Assembly (NCBI RefSeq): GCF_008281175.1 | Contig: NZ_CP036524.1 | Span: forward strand, 1,054,001-1,118,000 | From: [Clostridium] hylemonae DSM 15053 | GTDB taxonomy: Bacteria; Bacillota; Clostridia; Lachnospirales; Lachnospiraceae | Direction: 5' to 3' | DNA: 64,000 nt | Shown here: piece after piece, positions 55,351 to 63,557 of the stretch | How the letters are laid out: each line of letters opens with the position of its first letter | How positions within the stretch are numbered: the first letter of the stretch is position 1 | Program-made: the position numbers and the translations under genes | Notes under the pieces: generated by a model | The model's input: the letters and a program-made list of their open reading frames with translations, nothing else | What the model was told of the DNA's origin: nothing | Database searches by the model: none

Positions 55351-56783
55351 TGCGGCGGTCTTGCTTTTTCCGGTCTGCCGTTTTCACCTTCGTATGTTCT
55401 TCCCCATCCGGTAAAGACAGAAAATAACAGTACGAGAAAAAGAGAGAAACAGTAGAACATAAAGCCGGCGACCTGAGTTACTGACAGCGCGTCCGCATAT
55501 TCGTATCCCGCTGTCAGGGAAGACCCGATGAATACAAAGACGCTTAAAAATGGAACTGCCAGGACGATGGAGTTGGCAAAGCCATCCAGAAGATTGGCTC
55601 TGCGGTACGGATGAAGCCCCGCACGCTTTCCTATCTCATTTTGTATCTTCCCGAAGGTTGCCATGGAGGCGCTTGTCACTCCGCCGAAGAACATGGTGGT
55701 GACAGAGATCCCAAGCATCATGGCGGTCTCGGCGCCGCGGGAGCTTTGGCCTAACCGGCTGTTCAGGATCAGATCGGTTATTTTCTCAAGCGCCCCGGCA
55801 GCCGTGAGCACGCCCATGATCCCATATACGGAAAGGACGAGCGTTATCGTGGCGATCATTCCGTTTACACCGTCCGTCAGAAAGCCGGCCGGCGCGCCGT
55901 CCTGTACGGAAAGGACACTCTCCGGCGTGAGCAGGTGAAACGCCAGGCCGACGATAGTCCCGAGGATCAGTCCGACCGTGATCGCCTTGTATATATTCCG
56001 TGTCCTGACCGCGGTAAAGAGCATTACAGCGACAGGGACGAGCATCACGAGCGCGGCGGGATTCCTATGTTCTCTCAGGATATCCTCTGCACCGGTGCCG
56101 AGAGTACCGCCGCCTCCGAAGATCCAGAACAGAACAAAGGAAATAACGCCTGCGGCAAGGGAGTATTTTAACCGGCTGGCCACACAGCCGCCCACATCGG
56201 CAAAGCCGGACTTTTTAGTATATTCCTGCGTTCCTGCCGAGATGATCGTCGTGTCGGAGATAGGAGCCAGATTATCCCCGAAGATCCCGCCGCACACAAT
56301 GGCGCCTGCAAGTGCGGCAGGATCGCTGCCAAGCAATATGCCCGCCGCATAGAAGATCGGGAAGCAGGTAAACATTGTGCCGAGGGAAGAGCCGGTCGCA
56401 GAGGCAATGACACACACGGCAAAGAAAGTAAATGCCGTAAACAGGCCGCCGCCGACATGCAGTCTGTCCGCGAGCCATACAAAGCCGGTCGATATGTTGG
56501 CCGCTTTGATCATTGCGGAGAACATCCCGATAATGAGCAGAAGGATCGTCACCGGGACCGCTTCCTTTGCCCCGCGGTAGACTGCTTCCCAATATGCCTC
56601 ATAATGTCCTTTCTTAGTAAAGAGAGCGCTGATCAGAAGAGCGGTGAGGGCTCCCATCGCAAGCGCATACATTTCAAATGCTTTTAATACGACAAAATAT
56701 AAGATACAGAAGAACAGGAAGATGTATACGGGTAAGAATGCAACGCTCCAGCCTCCCTTGAATTCAAGTTTTTTCTTTTCCAT
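55347..56783 (-). CDS. NhaC family Na+-coupled transporter
   Basis: 478 residues from the ATG at 56783; a farther upstream start is possible but not supported. About 12 membrane helices with the NhaC-type repeats: CVIASATGSSLGTMFTCFPIF, GDNLAPISDTTIISAGTQ and FGGVTSASMATFGKIQNEIG. NhaC members include Na+/H+ antiporters and amino-acid symporters. As the last gene of a T-box operon it is more likely an amino-acid carrier, since T-boxes control synthetases and amino-acid transport or synthesis. Substrate unknown. Confidence 0.88.
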   Translation of the reverse strand: MEKKKLEFKGGWSVAFLPVYIFLFFCILYFVVLKAFEMYALAMGALTALLISALFTKKGHYEAYWEAVYRGAKEAVPVTILLLIIGMFSAMIKAANISTGFVWLADRLHVGGGLFTAFTFFAVCVIASATGSSLGTMFTCFPIFYAAGILLGSDPAALAGAIVCGGIFGDNLAPISDTTIISAGTQEYTKKSGFADVGGCVASRLKYSLAAGVISFVLFWIFGGGGTLGTGAEDILREHRNPAALVMLVPVAVMLFTAVRTRNIYKAITVGLILGTIVGLAFHLLTPESVLSVQDGAPAGFLTDGVNGMIATITLVLSVYGIMGVLTAAGALEKITDLILNSRLGQSSRGAETAMMLGISVTTMFFGGVTSASMATFGKIQNEIGKRAGLHPYRRANLLDGFANSIVLAVPFLSVFVFIGSSLTAGYEYADALSVTQVAGFMFYCFSLFLVLLFSVFTGWGRTYEGENGRPEKARPPH

Positions 56784-56808
56784 GTCTGTTGTCACTCCTT
56801 TGGATGGT

Positions 56809-57864
56809 TTAGCTTTGTTCCTTTTCATTGATATTCATGTGCATAATGCTGCGGTATTTGGAGCTGGGGGTGCGTTCCAGTTCAAACGGTTCCCCTTCGG
56901 GGGCAGGAAACTGCTGTAAAAATGCGCGTATTGTCTCAATTTCCTCTTCATCCAGGTCGAATTCAAAGATCCTGGCGTTAGACGCTACGTGCTGGCTGTT
57001 GCGTATACCGATGATCGCGCCGGCGACGCCGGCCTGGCTGAGAATATATTTGGAAGCCACGTTGGGGATGCCTGCATTATATTTCTCTGCGATCTTGGAC
57101 AGCAGGCCGAGCAGTTCCTGATAGCCGTCCCAGCCGAGGGTGTCCTCAATGATCTGAAGATATTTGACCTGGGAGCGTGTCTCCGGCTCGGTCATGTTCT
57201 TTCCAAGCCATTTTTCCGCGAGAAAACCACCGGATAACGTACCATAGCAGAGGAGTTTGATACCGTTGGCTTTACAGTAATCGAGCATGTTCCTCTCCGG
57301 CCTCCGGTCAAATACGGAATACTGAGCCTGCATGGATACGACGGGAATGCCTGCGTCTACCAGCTCTTTCAGGCGGGCGGTATCAAAATTTGTGACTCCG
57401 ATATTGCGGATCTTGCCTTTTTCTTTCAGGCGGAGCAGATACCCGGCAGTCTCTGTATATCCGGGGACGTCATAATCCCACCAGTGAAACTGCACGAGAT
57501 CGAGCGTGTCGCGGTTTAAGCGCTTCAGGCTCCGGTCAATGATCTGTTCGGTAAAAGCGTAGTCTACCTGGCTTAAGTAATTGATATCGGGCACATACTT
57601 CGTGTGGATCTGAATGTCATCGGCGGATATTCCATGTCCGCTCTTTAATTCCTTCACAAATTCTCCGATAAATTCTTCCACGCCCGTATAGATATCCGCG
57701 CAGTCAAACGTAGTAAATCCCTGTTCTGTCAACAGGTGGAATGCCTTCATCACGTCTTTAAGATCCAGGCGGCCCTGCAGGCTGTGTCCTTCGGAAAGCT
57801 GCCAGCAGCCGTTCAGTACCCGGCAGATCGTATAATCCTTTGTCAGTTCAATCCTCTGATCCAT
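56809..57864 (-). CDS. Aldo/keto reductase
   Basis: 351 residues, TIM-barrel AKR. It shows the N-terminal NGCWQLSEGH, FDCADIYTGVEEFIGEFV (active-site Asp and Tyr), HTKYVP (Lys), LVQFHWWDYD (His) and a C-terminal IIGIRNSQHVASNAR. The catalytic tetrad is complete. It overlaps the TIGR04076-like gene by 17 bases and lies 25 bases before the transporter gene, so the three are one operon. GGAGGAAATTAAAA lies before the ATG. Substrate unknown. Confidence 0.92.
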   Translation of the reverse strand: MDQRIELTKDYTICRVLNGCWQLSEGHSLQGRLDLKDVMKAFHLLTEQGFTTFDCADIYTGVEEFIGEFVKELKSGHGISADDIQIHTKYVPDINYLSQVDYAFTEQIIDRSLKRLNRDTLDLVQFHWWDYDVPGYTETAGYLLRLKEKGKIRNIGVTNFDTARLKELVDAGIPVVSMQAQYSVFDRRPERNMLDYCKANGIKLLCYGTLSGGFLAEKWLGKNMTEPETRSQVKYLQIIEDTLGWDGYQELLGLLSKIAEKYNAGIPNVASKYILSQAGVAGAIIGIRNSQHVASNARIFEFDLDEEEIETIRAFLQQFPAPEGEPFELERTPSSKYRSIMHMNINEKEQS

Positions 57865-58234
57865 TTTTAATTTCCTCCATATTCATTGTTATGTCATCTT
57901 TTGTGGAATGTATCTTTTCTACCGTACATTCAGAATGCCGGAGCGTCCGGGGTCTGGTCCGGGTTATTTTAAACCTTGCCCCGCAGTTTGGGTCCGGGCA
58001 GGCAATGATGCTGTCGGAGAGCATCCAGTCGTTTTCGTGCAGTTCCCTCTGTTTGGCGGGAAGAAGCGGCAGGAGAGCGGCGAGGGAATACATGGAAAAT
58101 GAGGTCGTCTGGGGAAAAACGAGGTTTTCGCCTTCCACGAGGAAATAGTCCCCTTCTCTGTGGCGGCATACCATCGGCTTATCCGAGCTGATCACCTCCA
58201 CTTTCAGATCATACAGTGTAAATTCATCGTTCAT
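57848..58234 (-). CDS. TIGR04076 family protein
   Basis: 128 residues from the ATG after AAAGGATATTGCAT. The family pattern is visible: an N-terminal DLKVEVIS, MVCRHREGDYFLVEGENLVFP, SMYSLAALLPLLPAKQREL and the Cys-containing IACPDPNCGARFKITRT near residue 80. TIGR04076 proteins are small, uncharacterised, and often sit beside AKRs, transporters and biosynthetic genes. It is the first gene behind the T-box leader. No function can be given. Confidence 0.8.
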   Translation of the reverse strand: MNDEFTLYDLKVEVISSDKPMVCRHREGDYFLVEGENLVFPQTTSFSMYSLAALLPLLPAKQRELHENDWMLSDSIIACPDPNCGARFKITRTRPRTLRHSECTVEKIHSTKDDITMNMEEIKNGSED

Positions 58235-58261
58235 ATGCAATATCCTTTCTCATTTTGATTT

Positions 58262-58535
58262 GGAATAAAAAAAGCCTGCCCCTGAATACAATAGATTCAA
58301 GGACAGGCCATGCCTGCGGTACCACCTTGTTTGGTATACAATATACCCACTTTACAGAATGCGATCACATCCCTGGCCCTTTAACGCCGGCCCTGCGTCT
58401 CGGCTACTTGTCTGACGTTCACCTTGCCCTCTGAGGCCCACTTGCTGGCACTGACATCTGTCCGGCTCACACCGTCCCGGATTCGCTGAAGACCGTTTGG
58501 CAGCAAAACTTCCCCATCTGCGGTTTCTGATTTCT
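58262..58535 (-). ncRNA. T-box riboswitch leader
   Basis: On the minus strand the leader has the T-box core AACAAGGTGGTACCGC (58331-58316), a Stem I apical segment GGTGTGAGCCGG, a Stem III-like hairpin (GGGTATATTGTATACC) and a 3' terminator with stem GCCTGTCC.../...GGGGCAGGC and seven T (58308-58267). The T-box and the terminator share bases, as in antitermination. Uncharged tRNA would let transcription run into the TIGR04076-AKR-NhaC genes, 33 bases downstream. I could not fix the specifier codon with confidence. Confidence 0.85.
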
Positions 58536-58539
58536 GAGT

Positions 58540-58569
58540 ATTATAGCACCGAACAAACAGTGATGTCAA
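58540..58569 (-). promoter_or_regulatory. Promoter of the T-box operon
   Basis: On the minus strand TTGACA (58569-58564), 18 bases, TATAAT (58545-58540): perfect hexamers. Confidence 0.85.
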
Positions 58570-58611
58570 TGAATCATATCATAATTTTGAAAATTACAGT
58601 GTATTAGTAAA

Positions 58612-58633
58612 AACACGGTATATGTGTTAAAAT
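58612..58633 (+). promoter_or_regulatory. Extended -10 and short palindrome before dsdA
   Basis: TGTTAAAAT (extended -10, 58625-58633) with a weak -35. An inverted repeat AACAC-N7-GTGTT (58612-58628) overlaps it and may be an operator. Confidence 0.4.
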
Positions 58634-58663
58634 ATAAAAAATAAGCTGAGGAGGATTTGCCTT

Positions 58664-59983
58664 ATGGATAAAAAGATAATGGAACTGCCCGTCGTAAAGA
58701 AAATCGCAGAAGCCCGGGACCTTGCGTGGGTGAACCCGAAACTTAAGCCGTTTGCGGACGTAAGTCTTGAGGTGGCCATGGCGGATATCGAGGACGCCGA
58801 GAAAAGACTCGCCCGCTTCGCACCGTTTATCGTCAAATGCTTCCCCGAGACGGCAGACCGGGGCGGGCTGATCGAATCTGCTCTGACTCCGGTGCCAAAG
58901 ATGCAGGCATACGTGAACCGCGTATACGGGAGCGCCCTTCCGGGAAGGCTGCTCTTAAAGCAGGACAGCCATCTGGCCATTGCCGGTTCGGTGAAGGCGC
59001 GGGGCGGCATCTATGAAGTGCTGAAGCATACCGAGGATCTGGCGCTTGAGGCTGGTCTCATAACGATGGAGGACGATTATTCTGTCCTTGCGTCAGACGA
59101 GTGCAGAACGTTCTTCAGCCAGTATACGATACAGGTCGGCTCTACGGGGAATCTGGGCCTGAGTATCGGAATTGCCAGCGCGGCGGTCGGATACAAAGTC
59201 ATCGTCCATATGTCCGCGGATGCCAGACAGTGGAAGAAAGACATGCTGAGAAGCCACGGCGTCAAAGTAGTGGAATATGAGTCCGACTACAGCGAGGCGG
59301 TAAAGAACGGAAGAAGGCAATCGGATGCCGACCCGAAGAGTTACTTCATCGACGATGAGAACTCCAAAAATCTTTTTATGGGTTATGCGGTGGCTGCAAA
59401 ACGGCTGAGGACGCAGCTTACAGAACTGGACGTAACGGTAGACGGCGATCATCCGCTGTTCGTATATATTCCGTGCGGCGTGGGCGGCGCTCCGGGCGGA
59501 GTTACGTTCGGCCTCAAGGAACTGTGGGGGGACAATGTGCACTGCTTCTTTGCAGAGCCGGTGCAGGCGCCGTGCATGCTGCTTGGAATGGCGACGGGAC
59601 TCCACAATGATATCTCTGTGCAGGACGTTGGGCTTACCGGCCTTACCCATGCGGACGGGCTCGCCGTAGGGCGTCCGTCGGGATTTGTAGGTAAAGTGAT
59701 GGAACCGCTCTTAAGCGGGGAGTTTACGCTTGAGGATAAACGGCTGTATGAGTATATGAGAAATCTTCTTGAGACAGAAGACATCTTCCTGGAACCGAGC
59801 GCGTGCGCGGCGTTTGAAGGTCCTGTCAGACTGCTGCAGTACGAAGAGACAAAAGCGTACATCAAGGAGAAGGGCCTGTGGGATAAAATGGACGATGCGG
59901 TCCATATTGCATGGGCGACGGGCGGCCGGCTCGTGCCGGAGGACATCCGGGAGGAATATAAGAATACATATCTTGATCAATAA
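58664..59983 (+). CDS. dsdA: D-serine ammonia-lyase (D-serine dehydratase)
   Basis: 439 residues, the length of DsdA. PLP-Lys111 in SVKARGGIYEVL, GSTGNLGLSIGIA glycine loop, and the CGVGGAPGGVTFGL segment all match. It breaks D-serine into pyruvate and ammonia, for carbon or detoxification; the source may be racemised serine or peptidoglycan. AGGAGGATTTGCCTT precedes the ATG. Two molybdenum-linked genes follow; a functional link to D-serine is not obvious. Confidence 0.95.
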   Translation: MDKKIMELPVVKKIAEARDLAWVNPKLKPFADVSLEVAMADIEDAEKRLARFAPFIVKCFPETADRGGLIESALTPVPKMQAYVNRVYGSALPGRLLLKQDSHLAIAGSVKARGGIYEVLKHTEDLALEAGLITMEDDYSVLASDECRTFFSQYTIQVGSTGNLGLSIGIASAAVGYKVIVHMSADARQWKKDMLRSHGVKVVEYESDYSEAVKNGRRQSDADPKSYFIDDENSKNLFMGYAVAAKRLRTQLTELDVTVDGDHPLFVYIPCGVGGAPGGVTFGLKELWGDNVHCFFAEPVQAPCMLLGMATGLHNDISVQDVGLTGLTHADGLAVGRPSGFVGKVMEPLLSGEFTLEDKRLYEYMRNLLETEDIFLEPSACAAFEGPVRLLQYEETKAYIKEKGLWDKMDDAVHIAWATGGRLVPEDIREEYKNTYLDQ

Positions 59984-60010
59984 CGGGGGACAAAGGAGGC
60001 AGAAACCACG

Positions 60011-61033
60011 ATGAAGCAGATAAAGGTAGAGGACGCGGTGGGAAGCGTACTGTGTCACGACATCACACAGATCATCAGGGGAGTCACAAAGGATGCGGTA
60101 TTCCGCAAAGGGCATGTCATTACAGAGGAAGATATCCCGGTGCTTTTGTCGGTCGGGAAGGAACATATCTATGTATGGGAGGCTTCGGAAGGCATGCTGC
60201 ATGAAAATGACGCGGCAGAGATCCTCAGACGCATTTCCCAGGGAGCGCACATGCATCCTTCTGCTGTGAAAGAGGGCAAGATAGAACTTATCGCGGACTG
60301 TGACGGTCTGCTGAAAGTGGACACCGGCAGGCTGCATGCGGTGAATTCTCTCGGCGAGATGATGATCGCCTGCCGCCACGGCAATTTTCCTGTGAAAAAG
60401 GGAGACAAGATCGCGGGCATGCGCGTCATACCACTCATCATAGAGGAAGAGAAGATGAGACAGGCGGAGACATTGTGCGGACGAAAACCGCTCTTTCAGA
60501 TCCTGCCTTTTGGCAGGATAAAGGCGGCGGTCGTTACGACGGGCAGCGAAGTATACAGCGGGAGGATCCGGGATGAATTTACCCCTGTCGTGATCGGGAA
60601 GCTGAAGGAGTATGAGGTTGAAGTGACACGCACGGTCACGTGCAATGACGATCCTGCCATGACGGCGGAGGCTGTGCGGGGCTGCCTGCGGGACGGCGCC
60701 GGTCTTGTCATCTGTACCGGGGGCATGAGTGTGGATCCGGATGACCGCACGCCTCTGGCGATCCGCAGATGTGCGGATGAGGTCGTCACCTATGGGGCGC
60801 CGGTGCTGCCGGGAGCCATGTTTATGCTGGCATATGCGGCCGGTATTCCCGTGATGGGACTGCCGGGCTGTGTCATGTATGCGAAGCGGACGATATTCGA
60901 CCTCGTGCTGCCGAGAGTGCTGGCGGGCGAGAGACTTGGCGCGGAAGATTTTCAGTGTCTTGGGCAGGGAGGACTGTGCCTCTCCTGTCCGGTGTGCACA
61001 TTCCCGAACTGTGGATTTGGAAAGGGAGCTTAA
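60011..61033 (+). CDS. Molybdopterin-binding protein (MoeA/Mog-like domain)
   Basis: 340 residues. About 1-150 is a MoeA-like N-terminal part (VLCHDITQIIRGVTKDAVFRKGH). Residues 175-300 form a MoaB/Mog-type fold (VVTTGSEVYSGR; CTGGMSVDPDDRTP; GLPGCVMYAKRT). The C-terminus has several cysteines (CLSCPVCTFPNCGFGKG), as in proteins beside selenium-dependent molybdenum hydroxylases. It presumably binds molybdopterin for maturation. The stop is two bases before the next ATG. No molybdoenzyme is in the window. Confidence 0.85.
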   Translation: MKQIKVEDAVGSVLCHDITQIIRGVTKDAVFRKGHVITEEDIPVLLSVGKEHIYVWEASEGMLHENDAAEILRRISQGAHMHPSAVKEGKIELIADCDGLLKVDTGRLHAVNSLGEMMIACRHGNFPVKKGDKIAGMRVIPLIIEEEKMRQAETLCGRKPLFQILPFGRIKAAVVTTGSEVYSGRIRDEFTPVVIGKLKEYEVEVTRTVTCNDDPAMTAEAVRGCLRDGAGLVICTGGMSVDPDDRTPLAIRRCADEVVTYGAPVLPGAMFMLAYAAGIPVMGLPGCVMYAKRTIFDLVLPRVLAGERLGAEDFQCLGQGGLCLSCPVCTFPNCGFGKGA

Positions 61034-61035
61034 CG

Positions 61036-62076
61036 ATGGATACACTATATGAGCTGATACAAAACCGGGACGCCGGAGAAGACAATATGACAGCGCTTGT
61101 GATCGCCGGGACTGCCCAGGGGGAAAAGGTCTTTCTGTCCGGCCGTGAAGTCATATGGAAGTCTGGGGACTGTCCGTTTCTTACAGGGCATCTTGCGGAG
61201 CTTACCGAGGTACAGGGAAACGGTGTCATCGAGCTTGACGGGCAGAGGGTATTCTGTGAGTACACCGGCTGCCGGAAAGAACTTGTCGTCTGCGGCGGCG
61301 GGCATGTGTCCGTACCGATCATACAGATCGGAAAGATGACGGGCTTTTACGTCACTGTGCTGGAGGACCGGCCGAGATTTGCGGACTGTGCCAGAAAAGC
61401 CGGCGCAGATCAGGTGATCTGCGAACCCTTTGCGGATGGTATGGATAAAATAGAAGGCAGCACGGACACTTACTTTGTGATCGTCACGAGAGGACACCGG
61501 TACGACAGTACCTGTCTCCGTGAGGCGGTGAAGAAGCCTCATGCCTATGTCGGCATGATGGGGAGCAGGAAGCGGGTCGGTATCGTCCGGCAGCAGCTGA
61601 AGGATGAAGGGACGCCCGGAACGCTTCTGGAGAGCGTCCATGCGCCGATCGGTCTGGATATTGGCGCAGAGACGCCGGAGGAGATCGCGGTGTCCGTCAT
61701 GGCGCAGATCATACAGGTGAAGAACAGCAGAAGGAGGAACGAAGCCTATGTGCCGGAGATACGGAAGTATCTGACAGAAACGCCCCGGCAGGGGCTGAGG
61801 AGCGTGCTCACTGTCATCGTCTCCAGGAAAGGGTCGGCGCCGAGAGAGACCGGGACAAAAATGCTCGTGAGAGAGGATGGACAGACGTTTGGGACGATCG
61901 GGGGCGGATGTGCGGAGAGTGAGGTCATCAAAAGAGCGCTCCTGATGATGCGTGAGGGAAAGGCGGCAGAACTTTGTACGGTCGATATGACCGGACAGGA
62001 GGCGGAAGATGCCGGTATGGTCTGCGGCGGGATCATTGAAGTGTGGATGGAATCAGTGCCCATTGACAAGGCCTGA
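61036..62076 (+). CDS. XdhC/CoxI family protein with reordered domains
   Basis: 346 residues from the ATG two bases after the previous stop. The usual XdhC order is CoxI domain first, then Rossmann domain. Here the Rossmann part comes first (about 85-250: VVCGGGHVSVPI, VTRGHRYD, YVGMMGSRKRV) and the CoxI part last (about 255-346: VIVSRKGSAPRETGTKMLV; GTIGGGCAESEV). Both motif sets are intact. XdhC proteins insert sulfurated Mo cofactor into xanthine dehydrogenase-type enzymes. Together with the upstream protein and the downstream permease, purine hydroxylation is suggested. Confidence 0.83.
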   Translation: MDTLYELIQNRDAGEDNMTALVIAGTAQGEKVFLSGREVIWKSGDCPFLTGHLAELTEVQGNGVIELDGQRVFCEYTGCRKELVVCGGGHVSVPIIQIGKMTGFYVTVLEDRPRFADCARKAGADQVICEPFADGMDKIEGSTDTYFVIVTRGHRYDSTCLREAVKKPHAYVGMMGSRKRVGIVRQQLKDEGTPGTLLESVHAPIGLDIGAETPEEIAVSVMAQIIQVKNSRRRNEAYVPEIRKYLTETPRQGLRSVLTVIVSRKGSAPRETGTKMLVREDGQTFGTIGGGCAESEVIKRALLMMREGKAAELCTVDMTGQEAEDAGMVCGGIIEVWMESVPIDKA

Positions 62077-62126
62077 CAACGATGGTACTCTTTTGAAGTA
62101 TGAGTTTTACACAGGAGGAAGAGAGA

Positions 62127-63554
62127 ATGGGAAATGAGAAAAACAAGACATATTCAAGTCCTTACGAGCTGGAGGGAAGGATCCCGTTTGGACAGGCGGC
62201 AGTGCTGGGACTTCAGCACGTGCTGGCCATGTTTGTAGGGAACCTGACGCCTCTGCTCATCATCGGCGGGATGTGCGGGCTTGGAGATGCAGGTGTGCTA
62301 AGAGATGTACTTCAAAGCGCCATGCTGATCGCAGGAGTGGTATCACTCGTCCAGCTGTTTACGATAGGGCCTGTCGGAGCCAGGCTGCCTATCATCATGG
62401 GAACAAGTTCCGGATTTATCGGAGTGAGCAAGGGTATCTGCGCGTCCATGGGAGGCGGCGTGATCGCGTACGGCGCCATACTCGGGGCAAGTCTGATCGG
62501 AGGACTGTTCGAGGGTGTGCTCGGTTTCTTTCTGAAGCCGCTGAGACGGTTTTTTCCGCCGGTCGTGACCGGTACGGTAGTCATGGCGATCGGTCTGTCA
62601 CTCATATCGGTCGGGATCAATTCTTTCGGCGGAGGAAACACAAACGGGGATTTCGGATCGCCGGTGAATCTGCTTGTGGGAGCTGTCGTGCTCATAAGCA
62701 TTATCCTTCTTAAGCATTTCACGAAGGGCATCAGCAGCGCGGCGTCTATCCTTTTCGGCATTATCATCGGATATATCGTATGTGCCATGCTGGCGCTGTT
62801 TCTTCCGACTACATATGAGTACGTGGATGCAGAGACGCAGAAGACGATCACCGCCACATGTTCCTGGGTGCTCGACTGGGGCAAGGTGGCAGGAGCGGAC
62901 TGGTTTTCGCTGCCGAAGATCATGCCGGTCAAATTTGTCTTTGACGTCAAAGCGGTCATTCCGATGCTGATCATGTTCGTCGTCACAGCTGTGGAGACGA
63001 TAGGAGATATTTCGGGTATCACGGAAGGCGGACTTGGCAGGGAAGCTACAGACAAGGAACTGTCCGGCGGCGTCATATGCGACGGGCTCGGCTCTTCTTT
63101 CGCCTCCTTCTTCGGAGTGCTGCCCAACACTACCTTCAGCCAGAATGTAGGCCTGGTAGGAATGACGAAGATCGTCAATCTGTTTGCGCTGTCCATAGGA
63201 GCGGGCATTCTTGTGTTGTGCGGCTTCTTCCCGAAGATCGCCGCCCTGTTCGAGATGATGCCTCAGTCTGTACTTGGAGGGGCTGCTGTTATGATGTTTT
63301 CATCTATCGTGGTCAGCGGCATTCAGCTTGTGACGAAGAGAGGCGTCAACAACAGAGTTGTCACGATCGTGGCCGTTGCGCTCGGCTTTGGATATGGGCT
63401 TGGCTCTACGGCGGACGTGCTGAATCAGCTCCCGCAGTGGGTAGGATATGTGTTCGGAGGTTCGGGCATCGTGCCGGCGGCTCTCGTGGCCATGGCGCTC
63501 AACATAGCGATCCCGGAAGGAAGAGACCCGTTTGCAGGAGAAAATGAGGGATAA
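62127..63554 (+). CDS. NCS2 uracil/xanthine/urate permease
   Basis: 475 residues from the ATG after AGGAGGAAGAGAGA; an ATG 27 bases upstream in frame has no site. About 14 helices. N-terminus has the LGLQHVLAMFVGNLTPLLII segment and the QLFTIGPVGARLPIIMGTSSGFIG motif; GDISGITEGGLGREATDKEL and SFFGVLPNTTFSQNVGLVGMTK are the substrate signatures of the xanthine/urate group. It probably imports oxidised purines for a Mo-dependent pathway served by the two genes before it. Four bases separate it from the next start. Confidence 0.92.
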   Translation: MGNEKNKTYSSPYELEGRIPFGQAAVLGLQHVLAMFVGNLTPLLIIGGMCGLGDAGVLRDVLQSAMLIAGVVSLVQLFTIGPVGARLPIIMGTSSGFIGVSKGICASMGGGVIAYGAILGASLIGGLFEGVLGFFLKPLRRFFPPVVTGTVVMAIGLSLISVGINSFGGGNTNGDFGSPVNLLVGAVVLISIILLKHFTKGISSAASILFGIIIGYIVCAMLALFLPTTYEYVDAETQKTITATCSWVLDWGKVAGADWFSLPKIMPVKFVFDVKAVIPMLIMFVVTAVETIGDISGITEGGLGREATDKELSGGVICDGLGSSFASFFGVLPNTTFSQNVGLVGMTKIVNLFALSIGAGILVLCGFFPKIAALFEMMPQSVLGGAAVMMFSSIVVSGIQLVTKRGVNNRVVTIVAVALGFGYGLGSTADVLNQLPQWVGYVFGGSGIVPAALVAMALNIAIPEGRDPFAGENEG

Positions 63555-63557
63555 GAG

